Below, in pieces: positions 52,758 through 62,553 of a stretch of DNA of 64,000 bases. Each line of letters opens with the position of its first letter. The first letter of the stretch is position 1. Source of the stretch: Oscillospiraceae bacterium. GTDB taxonomy: Bacteria; Bacillota; Clostridia; Oscillospirales; Acutalibacteraceae. The notes below the pieces were generated by a model that saw only the letters and a list, made by a program, of their open reading frames with translations, was not told where the DNA came from and made no database searches. Position numbers and translations under genes: made by a program. The DNA is taken from positions 1-64,000 of the forward strand of contig SVPE01000010.1 in the NCBI GenBank assembly GCA_015066015.1. Reading direction: 5' to 3'.

Positions 52758-54833
52758 TTATTTCATTTCAAAGCTTCCCGTGTAAAGCTGATAATACTTT
52801 CCTTCGGCATCAATAAGCTGCTGATGATTACCCTCTTCGATTATTTCTCCCTTTTCAAGCACAATTATATTCTGGGAGTTTCTTACAGTTGAAAGTCTGT
52901 GTGCAATTACAAAAACAGTTTTGTTATCCATGAGCTTATCCATACCGATTTCAATGAGTCTCTCTGTTCTTGTGTCAACAGAGGATGTTGCCTCATCAAG
53001 AATCAGAAGCGGAGCACCCGCAACCGCGGCACGGGCTATATTGATAAGCTGGGCCTGACCTACCGAAATATTAGTGGCATCAGGCTTAATTTTTGTGTCA
53101 TAGCCTTCGGGCAGCTTTTCAATGAATGCGTGCGCGTTTGAAAGCTTGGCGGCTGCAATTATCTCCTCCTCGGTAGCATCAAGCTTACCGTAACGTATAT
53201 TATCCCGGATAGTACCTGAAAAGAGCTTTGTATCCTGAAGCACCATTGCCATTGAGCGTCGGAGATCATCCTTTTTGATATCCTTTACGGGAATACCGTC
53301 GTAAATTATTTCACCGTTGTCAATTTCATAGAATCTGTTGATGAGATTGGTAATGGTAGTCTTACCTGCGCCTGTGGAGCCAACAAAAGCTATCTTTTCG
53401 CCTTCCTTTGCATTGATGCTGATATTTTTCAGCACCTCAACACCTTCCACATAAGAGAAAGTGACATTCTTAAGCTCGATGTTACCCTTAAGAGGCACAT
53501 ATTCCGCACCGTTCTCTGTGGGCACCTTCCACGCAAAATCGCCCTCTTCTGCTTCCTCTGTCTCTCCGAGAGCGTTCTTTATAATCTTTACAAGAGTAGC
53601 TCTGCCTTCATCTGTTTCGGGATTGGTGTCAAGCACCTCGAAAATACGCTCAGCACCTGCAAGAGCTGCAACAAGAGAGCTATAGCAGCCTGCGAGAGAG
53701 GCTATGGGCGAAGCATAGCTCTTTGACTTATCAAGATAAACAATAAGTGCAGAAATCTCCATGCTTCCGTTAAGGACAAGGAATGCTCCGAGGAAAACTA
53801 CAATTGCGTAGTTCACACGGGTAATCATCGACATAAGAGGACTCATAAATCCGCCGATGATGTTTGCTTTTACACCGGTTTTGCGGTAATTTTCGTTAAG
53901 CTCACTGAACTGTGCCTTTGTGCTGTCCTCGCGGGAGAAAAGCTTTACTATTTTTATACCCTTTATATATTCTTCAATATAACCGTTACATTCAGCAATT
54001 GCCTTCTGCTGCTTTTTGAAAAGAGGAGAGCATTTGCTTGTGATGAACATAACAACTGCAAACATGAGAACAATTGCCACAGTAATTGTAAGAGTGAGCT
54101 TCCAGCTCATGGCAATCATAATGCCGATTGTAAGCACAGCCTGAATTGCCGAAGAGATAAGTGTCGGGAAATTATTGCTTACAAGATCACTTACCTTACT
54201 TACATCATTGGTAAAGTGGCTCATAATTTCACCGGTTTTTCTCTTGTCAAAAAAATCAAGAGGAAGCGTTTGGATGTGATTGAAAAGGTCACGGCGCATA
54301 TTCATAAGAGTGTGTGCCGAAATATGAAGCATAATCCTTGTGTAAGTAAGGTTGCAGGCTGCCGAGAATACATAACACAACCCCATAATCAGAAGCCATT
54401 TTAAAATTCCGGGCAATGCCGTAGATGCTTCATGCGAGCCGTCAAGAACACCCTTGAGAATATCGTATATGGGCATCATAAACAAAGAGGCAATGACGCT
54501 TGTAACTGTGGTAAGAACAACAAGTATCGCAACGATAACAAGCATCGCCTTATATTTGGTTATGTATGAAATCAGCCTTTTTGTTGCCTGCTTGATATCC
54601 TTAGGCTTTGCCTTTTTCTTTTTCTCTTCCTTTTTTTCTCTTTCCTTGCGCTCTTCTTCCGTCTCATTTTCGGGAATTTTCTTTTTATTGCGCTCTGCCT
54701 TTTTCTTTTCGCGAAGCTCTTTTTTAGAGAGCTTCTTTTTATTAATTTTCCCTTCTGATGATTCGTTTATAACCGCAGTTTCGTTTTTAAGGATTTCTTC
54801 CTTTACTTCACTTGCTCTGGAGTTTTCGTTCAT
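52758..54833 (-). CDS. Heterodimeric ABC exporter subunit (pair 1, consensus Walker B)
   Basis: 691 residues: an unusual, highly charged N-terminal extension (about 25-85, Lys/Glu-rich), six membrane helices, then an ATPase with GSTGAGKTT (about 482-490), a signature ISVGQAQ deviating from LSGGQ, and LLILDEATSSVD with the catalytic Glu. Its start overlaps the partner stop by 4 nt (ATGA). The partner has Asp in place of that Glu, so this pair is predicted to form one working and one degenerate ATP site, as in TM287/288- and BmrCD-type multidrug exporters. Cargo unknown. Confidence 0.85.
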   Translation of the reverse strand: MNENSRASEVKEEILKNETAVINESSEGKINKKKLSKKELREKKKAERNKKKIPENETEEERKEREKKEEKKKKAKPKDIKQATKRLISYITKYKAMLVIVAILVVLTTVTSVIASLFMMPIYDILKGVLDGSHEASTALPGILKWLLIMGLCYVFSAACNLTYTRIMLHISAHTLMNMRRDLFNHIQTLPLDFFDKRKTGEIMSHFTNDVSKVSDLVSNNFPTLISSAIQAVLTIGIMIAMSWKLTLTITVAIVLMFAVVMFITSKCSPLFKKQQKAIAECNGYIEEYIKGIKIVKLFSREDSTKAQFSELNENYRKTGVKANIIGGFMSPLMSMITRVNYAIVVFLGAFLVLNGSMEISALIVYLDKSKSYASPIASLAGCYSSLVAALAGAERIFEVLDTNPETDEGRATLVKIIKNALGETEEAEEGDFAWKVPTENGAEYVPLKGNIELKNVTFSYVEGVEVLKNISINAKEGEKIAFVGSTGAGKTTITNLINRFYEIDNGEIIYDGIPVKDIKKDDLRRSMAMVLQDTKLFSGTIRDNIRYGKLDATEEEIIAAAKLSNAHAFIEKLPEGYDTKIKPDATNISVGQAQLINIARAAVAGAPLLILDEATSSVDTRTERLIEIGMDKLMDNKTVFVIAHRLSTVRNSQNIIVLEKGEIIEEGNHQQLIDAEGKYYQLYTGSFEMK

Positions 54834-56617
54834 TGTGCCAACACTCCTTCCTGCTGTGAAACAAAGATTTCCTTGTAAATTTCACTGCTTTCTTTAAGTT
54901 CATCGTGAGTACCTGAGGCATGAATTCTGCCGTTGTCCATAACGATGATTCTGTCAGCATCCATAATGGATGTGATACGCTGGGAAATGATAATCTTTGT
55001 GATATCCTTATAAGCCTCACTTCTGAGTGCACGACGGATTTTTGCATCCGTTGCAGTATCAACCGCACTTGTGGAGTCGTCAAAAATGAGAATTTTAGGA
55101 TTTTTGATAAGAGCGCGTGCAATACAGATTCTCTGTCTCTGACCGCCGGAAACGGTGTTGCCGCCCTGGCCGAGCTCGGTGTCGTAGCCGTTTTCAAATT
55201 CGGTTATGAAGTCATGTGCCTGTGCTGCCTGTGCTGCAGCTACGATTTCCTCTTCGGTCGCATCAGGCTTACCCCAGAGAATATTTTCCCTGACTGTGCC
55301 GGAGAAAAGAAGGCTCTGCTGAGGCACCACAGCAATTTCGTCACGGAGATTTCTGAAGGTGTACTCCTTTACATCTGTACCACCGACAAGCACCTGACCC
55401 TCTTCAGCATCGTAAAGTCGGGGAATAAGCTGTATAAGCGAGGACTTTGATGAGCCCGTACCGCCGATTATACCAAGTGTTTCACCTGAACGGATTGAAA
55501 GATTGATATCCTCAAGTATTTTCTTTTCAGCATCCTGACTGTATCTGAATGATACATTTCTGAACTCTATGTCACCGTTTTCAACCTTGAGGCTTTCGTC
55601 TGCACCGTCATCCTTTACGGCCGGCTCCTGCTTGAAGACCTCACCGATTCTGCCTATTGAAGCCTTTGCCATAATCATGCTTACAAATACAAGCAGAACA
55701 GTCATAAGAGAAGACAGAACTGATGTGATATATGTAATGAATGCAGTCATATCACCGACACTGAGCCCTGTTTCATCAAGAGCAGCGGCGGGATTACCGA
55801 TAATGATTGCACTACCCCTCCACATTGCAAATATCATACATCCGTAAATTACAAACATAATCAACGGAGTAATATAAAGCAGCATTGACTGAGCCTTTAC
55901 AGTAAGCTTCATTACTGCCTCGTTTACCTTTGCAAAGCGGTCTTTTTCATAATCCTGACGTACAAAGGCCTTTACAACACGGATACCGTTGATGTTGCCA
56001 CGCAAAACACCGTTGAATTCGTCGGTTTTCTTTAGCATCTGCTTGAAAATGGGTACGGCAATAAAGCCCACAGCTATAAGAATTATAACTATAGCAGGAA
56101 GTGCCACATAGAAAACAACTGAAAGATCACGGCTGATTTCTATTGCATACATCAATGCGCTTATAAGCATAAGGGGGCCTTTGATAAACGTTACAATCGT
56201 ATTTTTATAAACGCCCTGTACCTGCGATACGTCGCTGGTCATACGTGTAATAAGAGAGGATATTTTTATTTTATTGATATTATCAAATGAAAGATCCTGA
56301 GTCTTGTTAAAAAGCTCTCTTCGGAGATTTGCACCAAATCCCATACTTGCAATTGCGCTGCATCTGGATGCAATATAACCGATAACAAGAGTTATCGCAC
56401 AAAGAAGAAGCATATTGATAAGCTCTCCTGCAAGCTCTCTGAGAATTATTTCCCTTGAAGCAACGTCACCGGGTTTGATTGTATAAAGCACGTCTACGAC
56501 GCGTCCCATTGCCTTGGGGATTTCAAGCTCAACGAGAATATCAAGATAAATCATAAAGGGGCAGATTATAGTAAGAAATCTGTACCCTTTTGTAAAAGCA
56601 AAAAATCGTTTAGCCAA
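54830..56617 (-). CDS. Heterodimeric ABC exporter subunit (pair 1, degenerate Walker B)
   Basis: 595 residues from TTG 56617, chosen because AAAAGGAGGT lies 7 nt upstream; the longer frame from ATG 56641 would include its own ribosome binding site. Six helices and an ATPase: GGTGSSKSS Walker A, VSGGQRQR signature, and ILIFDDSTSAVD where Asp replaces the catalytic Glu. It therefore supplies the non-hydrolysing site of the heterodimer. It follows mgtE by 41 nt and may share that transcript. Confidence 0.85.
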   Translation of the reverse strand: MAKRFFAFTKGYRFLTIICPFMIYLDILVELEIPKAMGRVVDVLYTIKPGDVASREIILRELAGELINMLLLCAITLVIGYIASRCSAIASMGFGANLRRELFNKTQDLSFDNINKIKISSLITRMTSDVSQVQGVYKNTIVTFIKGPLMLISALMYAIEISRDLSVVFYVALPAIVIILIAVGFIAVPIFKQMLKKTDEFNGVLRGNINGIRVVKAFVRQDYEKDRFAKVNEAVMKLTVKAQSMLLYITPLIMFVIYGCMIFAMWRGSAIIIGNPAAALDETGLSVGDMTAFITYITSVLSSLMTVLLVFVSMIMAKASIGRIGEVFKQEPAVKDDGADESLKVENGDIEFRNVSFRYSQDAEKKILEDINLSIRSGETLGIIGGTGSSKSSLIQLIPRLYDAEEGQVLVGGTDVKEYTFRNLRDEIAVVPQQSLLFSGTVRENILWGKPDATEEEIVAAAQAAQAHDFITEFENGYDTELGQGGNTVSGGQRQRICIARALIKNPKILIFDDSTSAVDTATDAKIRRALRSEAYKDITKIIISQRITSIMDADRIIVMDNGRIHASGTHDELKESSEIYKEIFVSQQEGVLAQ

Positions 56618-56658
56618 AATATACCTCCTTTTTTCACACACAAAATAAAGAATTCTTC

Positions 56659-58029
56659 TTACATCGGTATGAATGCCTTTGCAAGTGCAAAATAAATAAT
56701 AAGCGATATTGTATCCACAAGAGTGGTAATAAGCGGACCCGCCATAAGCGCCGGGTCAAGCCGCAGTAGCTTTGCAACAATAGGAAGACTGCAGCCGATT
56801 GTCTTTGAAACAATAACAACTGCCGCAACAGAAAGGGAAACAACCATGATAACTCCGTTTGTTGTATCATTTCCCGTAAGTGCCCTTACAATCAGCATTC
56901 TTGCAACATTCGCAACGGCAAGTGCAATACCGACCATAAGAGAAACACGGATTTCCTTCCAGAGAATCCTGAAATAATCCTTGATTTTAACCTCGCCGAG
57001 GGCAAGGCCACGGATGATAAGCGTTGAGCTCTGATTACCTGAGTTACCGCCGGTACCCATAAGCATAGGAATACATGCCGTAAGCCCCGCTATAGCTGCC
57101 AGCTGAGCCTCAAAGCCCTCGATAATCTGTCCCGTAAAGGTGGAAGCAATCATAAGTATGAGAAGCCAGCCTATACGGTTTTTTGCAAGGGAGAAAACTC
57201 CCGTTTTAAGGTATTCGTCTTCCGAAGGGGTAAGTGAAGCCATCTTTTCAAAGTCTTCCGTAGCCTCTTCGTCAATGATGTCGACAATATCGTCAATGGT
57301 GATGATGCCGACAAGTCTGTCTTCCTTATCTGTTACGGGAACTGACAGAAGGTCGTACTTCTTTGCAACAGAGGCAACCTCTTCCTGGTCATCCATTGTA
57401 CGGACAAAAATAAGCTGTTCATCGTCGCTCATGATTTCTGTAAGAGGAGTATCGTCCTCATTGAGAAGCAGACGTCTTAAGGGAAGCGTACCTACAAGAT
57501 GGCGCCCGTCATCTATAACATAGCAGGTATATATGGTTTCCTTATCAATACCGTTTCTGCGGATGCTTTTAACCGCCTCTGCAACGGTAAGTCTGTCATG
57601 AAGCTCCACCATTTCATTGGTCATAACACTACCTGCTGAATTTTCGGGATATTTGAGGAAACGGTTGATTGTTTCTCTGGTTTCCTTATCAGTGTTTGCA
57701 AGCACACGCCTTACGATGTTGGCAGGTACTTCCTCAAGGAAGTCAACGGCATCGTCCACAAACAGATCATCCATAAGTCTCTGGATTTCACTGTCGGTAA
57801 TTGACTGCACGATTGCCTGCTGATTGTCAAGGTCAAGATATGCAAAAACGTCTGCAGAAATATCCTTTGGAAGAATACGGAAAAGACGTACAGCTGTTTT
57901 GTCGTCGTCAAATTCCATAATAAATTCAGCGATATCGGGATAGGCCATGTCGGAAAGCTCATCGCGAAGAAGCTTCAGGTTATTGTCTTCAAGTAAGCCT
58001 CTGAGGTACTCGAAATCAATTTCATTCAT
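56659..58029 (-). CDS. mgtE: Magnesium channel/transporter MgtE
   Basis: 456 residues: helical N domain (about 1-130, superhelical repeats EVPANIVRRVLAN...), two CBS domains (about 135-255), a plug helix, and a five-helix membrane domain (about 280-456) with PMLMGTGGNSGNQSSTLIIRG, the pore signature. It admits Mg2+ down the membrane potential and is gated by cytosolic Mg2+. The ribosome binding site is weak (CGGTG), while a 27-codon ORF with a strong one lies just upstream, suggesting coupling. The two-gene exporter follows 41 nt downstream. Confidence 0.93.
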   Translation of the reverse strand: MNEIDFEYLRGLLEDNNLKLLRDELSDMAYPDIAEFIMEFDDDKTAVRLFRILPKDISADVFAYLDLDNQQAIVQSITDSEIQRLMDDLFVDDAVDFLEEVPANIVRRVLANTDKETRETINRFLKYPENSAGSVMTNEMVELHDRLTVAEAVKSIRRNGIDKETIYTCYVIDDGRHLVGTLPLRRLLLNEDDTPLTEIMSDDEQLIFVRTMDDQEEVASVAKKYDLLSVPVTDKEDRLVGIITIDDIVDIIDEEATEDFEKMASLTPSEDEYLKTGVFSLAKNRIGWLLILMIASTFTGQIIEGFEAQLAAIAGLTACIPMLMGTGGNSGNQSSTLIIRGLALGEVKIKDYFRILWKEIRVSLMVGIALAVANVARMLIVRALTGNDTTNGVIMVVSLSVAAVVIVSKTIGCSLPIVAKLLRLDPALMAGPLITTLVDTISLIIYFALAKAFIPM

Positions 58030-58045
58030 TTTTTCACCGACTTTC

Positions 58046-58129
58046 TTAATGCAGAGCCGTCAGTAAAACACGCGGGTCTGCACTTGTTATTATATAATCA
58101 CACGCGTTAGGTTTACTATCGCCGTCCAT
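58046..58129 (-). CDS. 27-residue upstream ORF of mgtE
   Basis: ATG 58129 follows AAGGAGGTGGG at good spacing. The peptide is MDGDSKPNACDYIITSADPR followed by VLLTALH and TAA (58046-58048). mgtE begins 16 nt later with a weak ribosome binding site. The ORF lies between the promoter at 58183-58212 and mgtE, so it must be on the mgtE transcript. It could be a regulatory leader peptide or a small functional protein. Confidence 0.55.
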   Translation of the reverse strand: MDGDSKPNACDYIITSADPRVLLTALH

Positions 58130-58182
58130 TGTGCGACCCACCTCCTTGAATAAATAAATTTGCGGAATATATCCATTTTGCT

Positions 58183-58212
58183 ATTTTACTATATTCTGAC
58201 ACCTAAAGTCAA
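58183..58212 (-). promoter_or_regulatory. Promoter of the mgtE transcript
   Basis: Minus strand TTGACT (58212-58207), 18 nt, TAAAAT (58188-58183). The untranslated leader before the small ORF is about 45 nt, too short for an M-box riboswitch. Confidence 0.7.
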
Positions 58213-58257
58213 CCAAAAATCAGTTTCTCCTGAAATTATTTTTCAAATAAGAACAGA

Positions 58258-58275
58258 GACGGCACTGAAGCCGTC
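58258..58275 (-). terminator. Probable terminator of the marR exporter operon
   Basis: GACGGC (58258-58263) and GCCGTC (58270-58275) with a moderately T-rich minus-strand tail; an additional imperfect hairpin lies at about 58300-58340. Confidence 0.45.
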
Positions 58276-58350
58276 CCCGGTTCATAAGTATATCGTACCG
58301 ATCAAGGAAACATTCTTACTTCAACAGTAACAATGTTTTCTTATCCCTCG

Positions 58351-60321
58351 TTATTCCAGCTCAAAGGCACCCGTATAGAGCTGATAGTATTTACCCTTCT
58401 TTGCAATCAGATCCTCGTGAGTACCTCTTTCGATGATTACACCGTTTTCCAGCACCATAATGACATCAGAATTCATAACGGTTGAAAGTCTGTGAGCAAT
58501 AACAAAAACTGTTCTGCCCTTCATAAGTGCGTCCATACCCTTTTGCACAAGAGCCTCTGTTCTGGTATCAATTGATGAGGTAGCCTCGTCAAGGATCATA
58601 ACCGGAGGATCGGCAACGGCAGCCCTTGCAATGGAAATAAGCTGACGCTGTCCCTGCGAAAGGTTCGCGCCGTTATTTGTAAGCATGGTGTCATATCCCT
58701 GAGGAAGTCTGCTTATGAAAGAGTGGGCATTCGCCTTCTTTGCCGCCTCAATAATTTCCTCGTCGGTAGCATTAAGATTTCCGTAGCGTATATTGTCTCT
58801 GACCGTGCCTGTGAAAAGATTTGTATCCTGAAGTACAATTCCGAGGGAACGGCGCAGATCTGCCTTTCTGATTTTATTGATATTTATGCCGTCATAACGG
58901 ATTTTTCCGTCAGCAAGATCATAAAAACGATTGATAAGATTTGTGATGGTTGTCTTACCTGCACCTGTGGCTCCCACAAATGCAACCTTCTGACCCGGCT
59001 CAGCATAAAGGCTGATGTTATGAAGAACTATCTTTTCCTCAGTATAGCCGAAGTCCACATCAAAAAAACGCACCTCACCCTGAAGCTCAGTATAAGTTGT
59101 CGTGCCGTCCTCATGGGGATGCTTCCACGCCCAGAGCCCTGTGTGTTCAGGTGTTTCGGTAATTTCACCGTTTTCGGAGCGTTTTGCATTTACAAGGGAG
59201 ACGTAGCCCTCATCGGTCTCACTTTCTGTATCAAGCACCTCGAATATTCTTTTGGCACCCGCCATAGCCATAACAACACTGTTAAGCTGCTGTGAAATCT
59301 GATTGATAGGCATTGTAAAGGATTTCGAAAGCTGAAGGAATGTGACAACACCGCCAAGCTCAAGAAAGAGAATGCTGCTTTCGGTAAGGCCGTTCACGGT
59401 TGAATTAACCGCAAGAACACAGCCTGTAATTGCAAGAATAACATACTGCAAATGTCCGAGATTGTTATTTATGGGGCCGAGAATATTTACAAACTTGTTT
59501 GCGCTGAAGGTGTTTTCAAAAAGCTCAGCATTTTTCTCATCAAACTCTTTTTTAGTTTTATCCTCATGGCAAAAAACCTTGATAACCTTCTGCCCGGTAA
59601 TCATCTCTTCAATAAATCCGTTGACATCACCCAGTGACTGCTGCTGCTTAAAGAAGAATTTTCCGCTGTTTCCTGCAACTTTGCCCGTAATCATCATCAT
59701 AAATACAACACATACCACAACAACCGCAGTAAGAGGTATGCTTTTTGCAAACATCGCCGTAAAGGTAGCAACAATCGTAACAGCCGATGATACAAACTGA
59801 GGTACCGACTGTGAAATCATCTGCCTGAGAGTGTCCGTGTCATTTGTGTAACGACTCATAATATCACCGTGACTGTTGCGGTCAAAAAAGCTTATGGGAA
59901 GAGTCTGCATATGGGTAAAAAGGCGGTTCCTTACCTCTCTGAGAATACCCTGAGAAATCACGACCATAAGCCTCTGCTGACAAAAGGCACTGACAATTCC
60001 GAGAAGAAAAACGCATGCCATTTTCACAAGCATCAATGCAAGCTCAGTAAAGTCCGTCGACTTGTTTTTCAGCATTGGTGTGATGTAATCATCAATGAGT
60101 ACACCGGTGAAATTAGCAGAGGCAATACTTGTAAGTGCAGTTATAAAAATACACACAAACACAAGCGCCATAAGGAAAAGATACTTTTTGTCAACAAGGG
60201 TGAAAATTCTTTTTATAATTTTGAAATCAAGCTTTTCACCCTTAATCCTGACAGGTGTTCCGCCATGACGGGAAACAGGAGGGCGAGGAGACATATTTCT
60301 GCTTTGCGGCTGATTACTCAC
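58351..60321 (-). CDS. Heterodimeric ABC exporter subunit (pair 2, consensus Walker B)
   Basis: 656 residues from GTG 60321, which overlaps the partner stop (GTGAGTAA) and follows AAAGGGGGAAAAGAC; a longer frame from 60426 would overlap the partner by over 100 nt and is less likely. Six helices preceded by a basic Pro/Arg-rich stretch, then GATGAGKTT Walker A, LSQGQRQ signature, and VMILDEATSSID with the catalytic Glu. Paralogous to the 691-residue subunit of pair 1. Cargo unknown; MarR control suggests a response to small molecules. Confidence 0.85.
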   Translation of the reverse strand: MSNQPQSRNMSPRPPVSRHGGTPVRIKGEKLDFKIIKRIFTLVDKKYLFLMALVFVCIFITALTSIASANFTGVLIDDYITPMLKNKSTDFTELALMLVKMACVFLLGIVSAFCQQRLMVVISQGILREVRNRLFTHMQTLPISFFDRNSHGDIMSRYTNDTDTLRQMISQSVPQFVSSAVTIVATFTAMFAKSIPLTAVVVVCVVFMMMITGKVAGNSGKFFFKQQQSLGDVNGFIEEMITGQKVIKVFCHEDKTKKEFDEKNAELFENTFSANKFVNILGPINNNLGHLQYVILAITGCVLAVNSTVNGLTESSILFLELGGVVTFLQLSKSFTMPINQISQQLNSVVMAMAGAKRIFEVLDTESETDEGYVSLVNAKRSENGEITETPEHTGLWAWKHPHEDGTTTYTELQGEVRFFDVDFGYTEEKIVLHNISLYAEPGQKVAFVGATGAGKTTITNLINRFYDLADGKIRYDGININKIRKADLRRSLGIVLQDTNLFTGTVRDNIRYGNLNATDEEIIEAAKKANAHSFISRLPQGYDTMLTNNGANLSQGQRQLISIARAAVADPPVMILDEATSSIDTRTEALVQKGMDALMKGRTVFVIAHRLSTVMNSDVIMVLENGVIIERGTHEDLIAKKGKYYQLYTGAFELE

Positions 60322-62056
60322 CGTCTTTTCCCCCTTTCTGCTGTGAGAAGTAAACCTCACGGTAAATTTCACTTTCCGAAAGAAGCTCTTCGTGATTTCC
60401 GACAGCTGAAATGCCGCCGTCATCAAGTACTACTATTTTGTCTGCACCTTCAATTGAAGAGATTCTCTGAGCAATGATAATCTTTGTGGTTTCGGGAATA
60501 TACTCACTGAAGGCTTTTCGGATAAGAGCGTCCGTTGCAGTATCCACTGCACTTGTAGAGTCATCAAGAATAAGAATTTTCGGCTTTTTAAGAAGTGAGC
60601 GCGCAATACAGATTCTCTGCTTCTGTCCGCCCGAAACATTAGAGCCTCCCTGCTCGATATAGGTATCATAACCGTCTTCCTTTTCCTGAATAAATGAATG
60701 TGCCTGAGCAAGATTACACGCCTCGATGATTTCTTCATCTGTAGCATCCTCCTTACCCCAACAGAGATTTTCCCTGATTGTACCTGAGAAAAGAACATTT
60801 TTCTGAAGCACCATTGCGACCTCATTTCTGAGGGTATCAAGGTCATATTCTCTCACATCTCTGCCCCCTACCTTAACAGTGCCCTCTGTAGCATCATAAA
60901 GGCGGGCAATAAGCTGCACAAGCGTTGTTTTTGAGGAGCCTGTTGAACCGATAATGCCGACAGTTTCTCCGCTTTTAATGTGAAGCTCAGCATCCCTGAG
61001 ACAGTAATTCCCTTTTTCACCGCTGTAGGAGAAAGAAACACTTTCAAAATCAATACTGCCATCACTTACGGTGTAAACGGGATTTTCCGGGTTGACAAGG
61101 TCGCTTTTTTCTTCAAGCACCTCACAGACTCTTTCACCTGCAGCCTTTGACATTGTCAGCATAACGAAAATCATTGAGAGCATCATAAGATTCATAAGAA
61201 TCTGCATAACATACGAAAGAAGCGAAACAAGATCACCTGTTGTCATTTCCGTTTCACCTGTACTGACAATCAGGTTTGCGCCAAACCAGGCAATAAGAAG
61301 AATACATGCATATGTTGCAGCCTGCATCATCGGCGCATTGAAAGCAAGTATATTTTCAGCTCTTTTCGTGTCTGCAAAAATCTTTTCCGAAACAGTACGG
61401 AACTTCTTATCCTCTTCGTTTTCACGGACAAAGGCTTTTACAACTCTTATACCGTGAAGATTTTCTGCAACAACATTATTTAGCTTATCATAGGTTTTGA
61501 AAACCCTTCTGAAAATCGGATGGGCGTTTTTTACAACAAGTGCAAGACCTATGGCAAGTACAGGAATCACACAAAGGAAAACCGTAGAAATTTTTCCGTT
61601 TATGCCAAGAGCCATAAAAAGAGAAAAAAGAAGCATAGCCGGTGAACGTACGGCAATACGGATAATCATCTGATATGAGTTCTGTAGATTGGTAACATCG
61701 GTGGTAAGTCTTGTTACAAGACCAGATGCAGAAAAATTATCAATATTTGAAAAGGAAAAGCCCTGCACATTGTGGAACATATCATGACGGAGATTTTTTG
61801 CAAAGCCTGCCGATGCCTTTGCCGCAGTTATGCCTGCTGCTGCACCGAAAAACAAGCTGAAAAGGCAGAGAATAACAAGCAGAATGCCTGTTCTGACAAC
61901 AAAATCCGTGTCGCCTTTTTTTATTCCGTCGTCTATGAGCTTTCCCATCAGATAAGGGATCAGCACCTCCATTACCACTTCAAGTGAAACGAGAACAGGC
62001 GTAAGAATTGAGGGCAGCTTGTATTCCCTTATACATTTGCTGAGCCGTTTAATCAT
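60314..62056 (-). CDS. Heterodimeric ABC exporter subunit (pair 2, degenerate Walker B)
   Basis: 580 residues: six helices, GSTGSSKTT Walker A, VSGGQKQR signature, and ILILDDSTSAVD with Asp in place of the catalytic Glu, the same degeneracy as in pair 1. Start overlaps the marR stop by 8 nt and the next gene overlaps its own stop, so the three genes are translationally linked. Confidence 0.87.
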   Translation of the reverse strand: MIKRLSKCIREYKLPSILTPVLVSLEVVMEVLIPYLMGKLIDDGIKKGDTDFVVRTGILLVILCLFSLFFGAAAGITAAKASAGFAKNLRHDMFHNVQGFSFSNIDNFSASGLVTRLTTDVTNLQNSYQMIIRIAVRSPAMLLFSLFMALGINGKISTVFLCVIPVLAIGLALVVKNAHPIFRRVFKTYDKLNNVVAENLHGIRVVKAFVRENEEDKKFRTVSEKIFADTKRAENILAFNAPMMQAATYACILLIAWFGANLIVSTGETEMTTGDLVSLLSYVMQILMNLMMLSMIFVMLTMSKAAGERVCEVLEEKSDLVNPENPVYTVSDGSIDFESVSFSYSGEKGNYCLRDAELHIKSGETVGIIGSTGSSKTTLVQLIARLYDATEGTVKVGGRDVREYDLDTLRNEVAMVLQKNVLFSGTIRENLCWGKEDATDEEIIEACNLAQAHSFIQEKEDGYDTYIEQGGSNVSGGQKQRICIARSLLKKPKILILDDSTSAVDTATDALIRKAFSEYIPETTKIIIAQRISSIEGADKIVVLDDGGISAVGNHEELLSESEIYREVYFSQQKGGKDGE

Positions 62057-62501
62057 TTTCAGCTGTCATCCTTTCTATATTTCTTTTTATTTTTTCAATT
62101 GTTTCAAAAAACGAATTCATTTCACTCTCACTGATACCTTCGGAAATGCCCTGCTCCATTTTTTGAAGACCCTCTTCAATTTTTTCGTGTGCTTCAATAG
62201 CTTTCTGTGTCAGAATGATTCTTTTAAGTCTCGCATCCTCCGGTACACCCTGCCGGATAATAAGTCCGTTTTTTTCCATCAGAGCAAGGATTCTGCTTGC
62301 TGTTGACCGTCTTATATCAAAGTTTTTTTCAAAATCACGCTGAAAAATAACCGCATCGCGGTTACGGTAAAAATAGCCTATTGCCCAGCCGTGAGTCCCT
62401 GTCATTTCATCTGCATATTTTTTCAGTGCATCTGAATCCATATACCGTCGTATAAGTCTTGAGCAATAACACACTGCAAATCCGATTCTTCCTTTTTCCA
62501 C
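62049..62501 (-). CDS. MarR-family transcription regulator
   Basis: 150 residues with a winged helix: NFDIRRSTASRILALMEKNG recognition region and IIRQGVPEDARLKRIILTQKA wing, then a dimerisation helix (SEGISESEMNSFFETIEKIK). It begins with GTG behind GAGGGAG. It heads the exporter operon and its probable operator is the palindrome at 62525-62544, overlapping the transcription start, so it likely represses its own operon until a ligand releases it. Confidence 0.88.
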   Translation of the reverse strand: MEKGRIGFAVCYCSRLIRRYMDSDALKKYADEMTGTHGWAIGYFYRNRDAVIFQRDFEKNFDIRRSTASRILALMEKNGLIIRQGVPEDARLKRIILTQKAIEAHEKIEEGLQKMEQGISEGISESEMNSFFETIEKIKRNIERMTAEND

Positions 62502-62524
62502 GGCTACACATCTCCCTCACGTAT

Positions 62525-62544
62525 ATTGTTAGTGTGCTAACAAT
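62525..62544. promoter_or_regulatory. Probable MarR operator
   Basis: ATTGTTAG-TGTG-CTAACAAT, a perfect 8-bp inverted repeat with a 4-nt centre, placed 10 nt downstream of the -10 box, where a bound repressor would block transcription initiation. Confidence 0.75.
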
Positions 62545-62553
62545 CTGCAGAAA

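Noticed and set aside
56618-56641. ATG 56641 as start of the 595-residue exporter subunit
   Set aside because: The AAAAGGAGGT site would fall inside the coding region; TTG 56617 is correctly spaced from it.
58030-58215. M-box Mg2+ riboswitch before mgtE
   Set aside because: The leader is too short and is occupied by a small ORF; no M-box helices seen.
60322-60426. Longer start for the 656-residue exporter subunit
   Set aside because: Would overlap the upstream partner by 113 nt; GTG 60321 has a good ribosome binding site and a stop-start overlap.
59869-60477. + strand frame of 202 codons over the exporter genes
   Set aside because: Lies antisense to two overlapping conserved genes and has no start signals.
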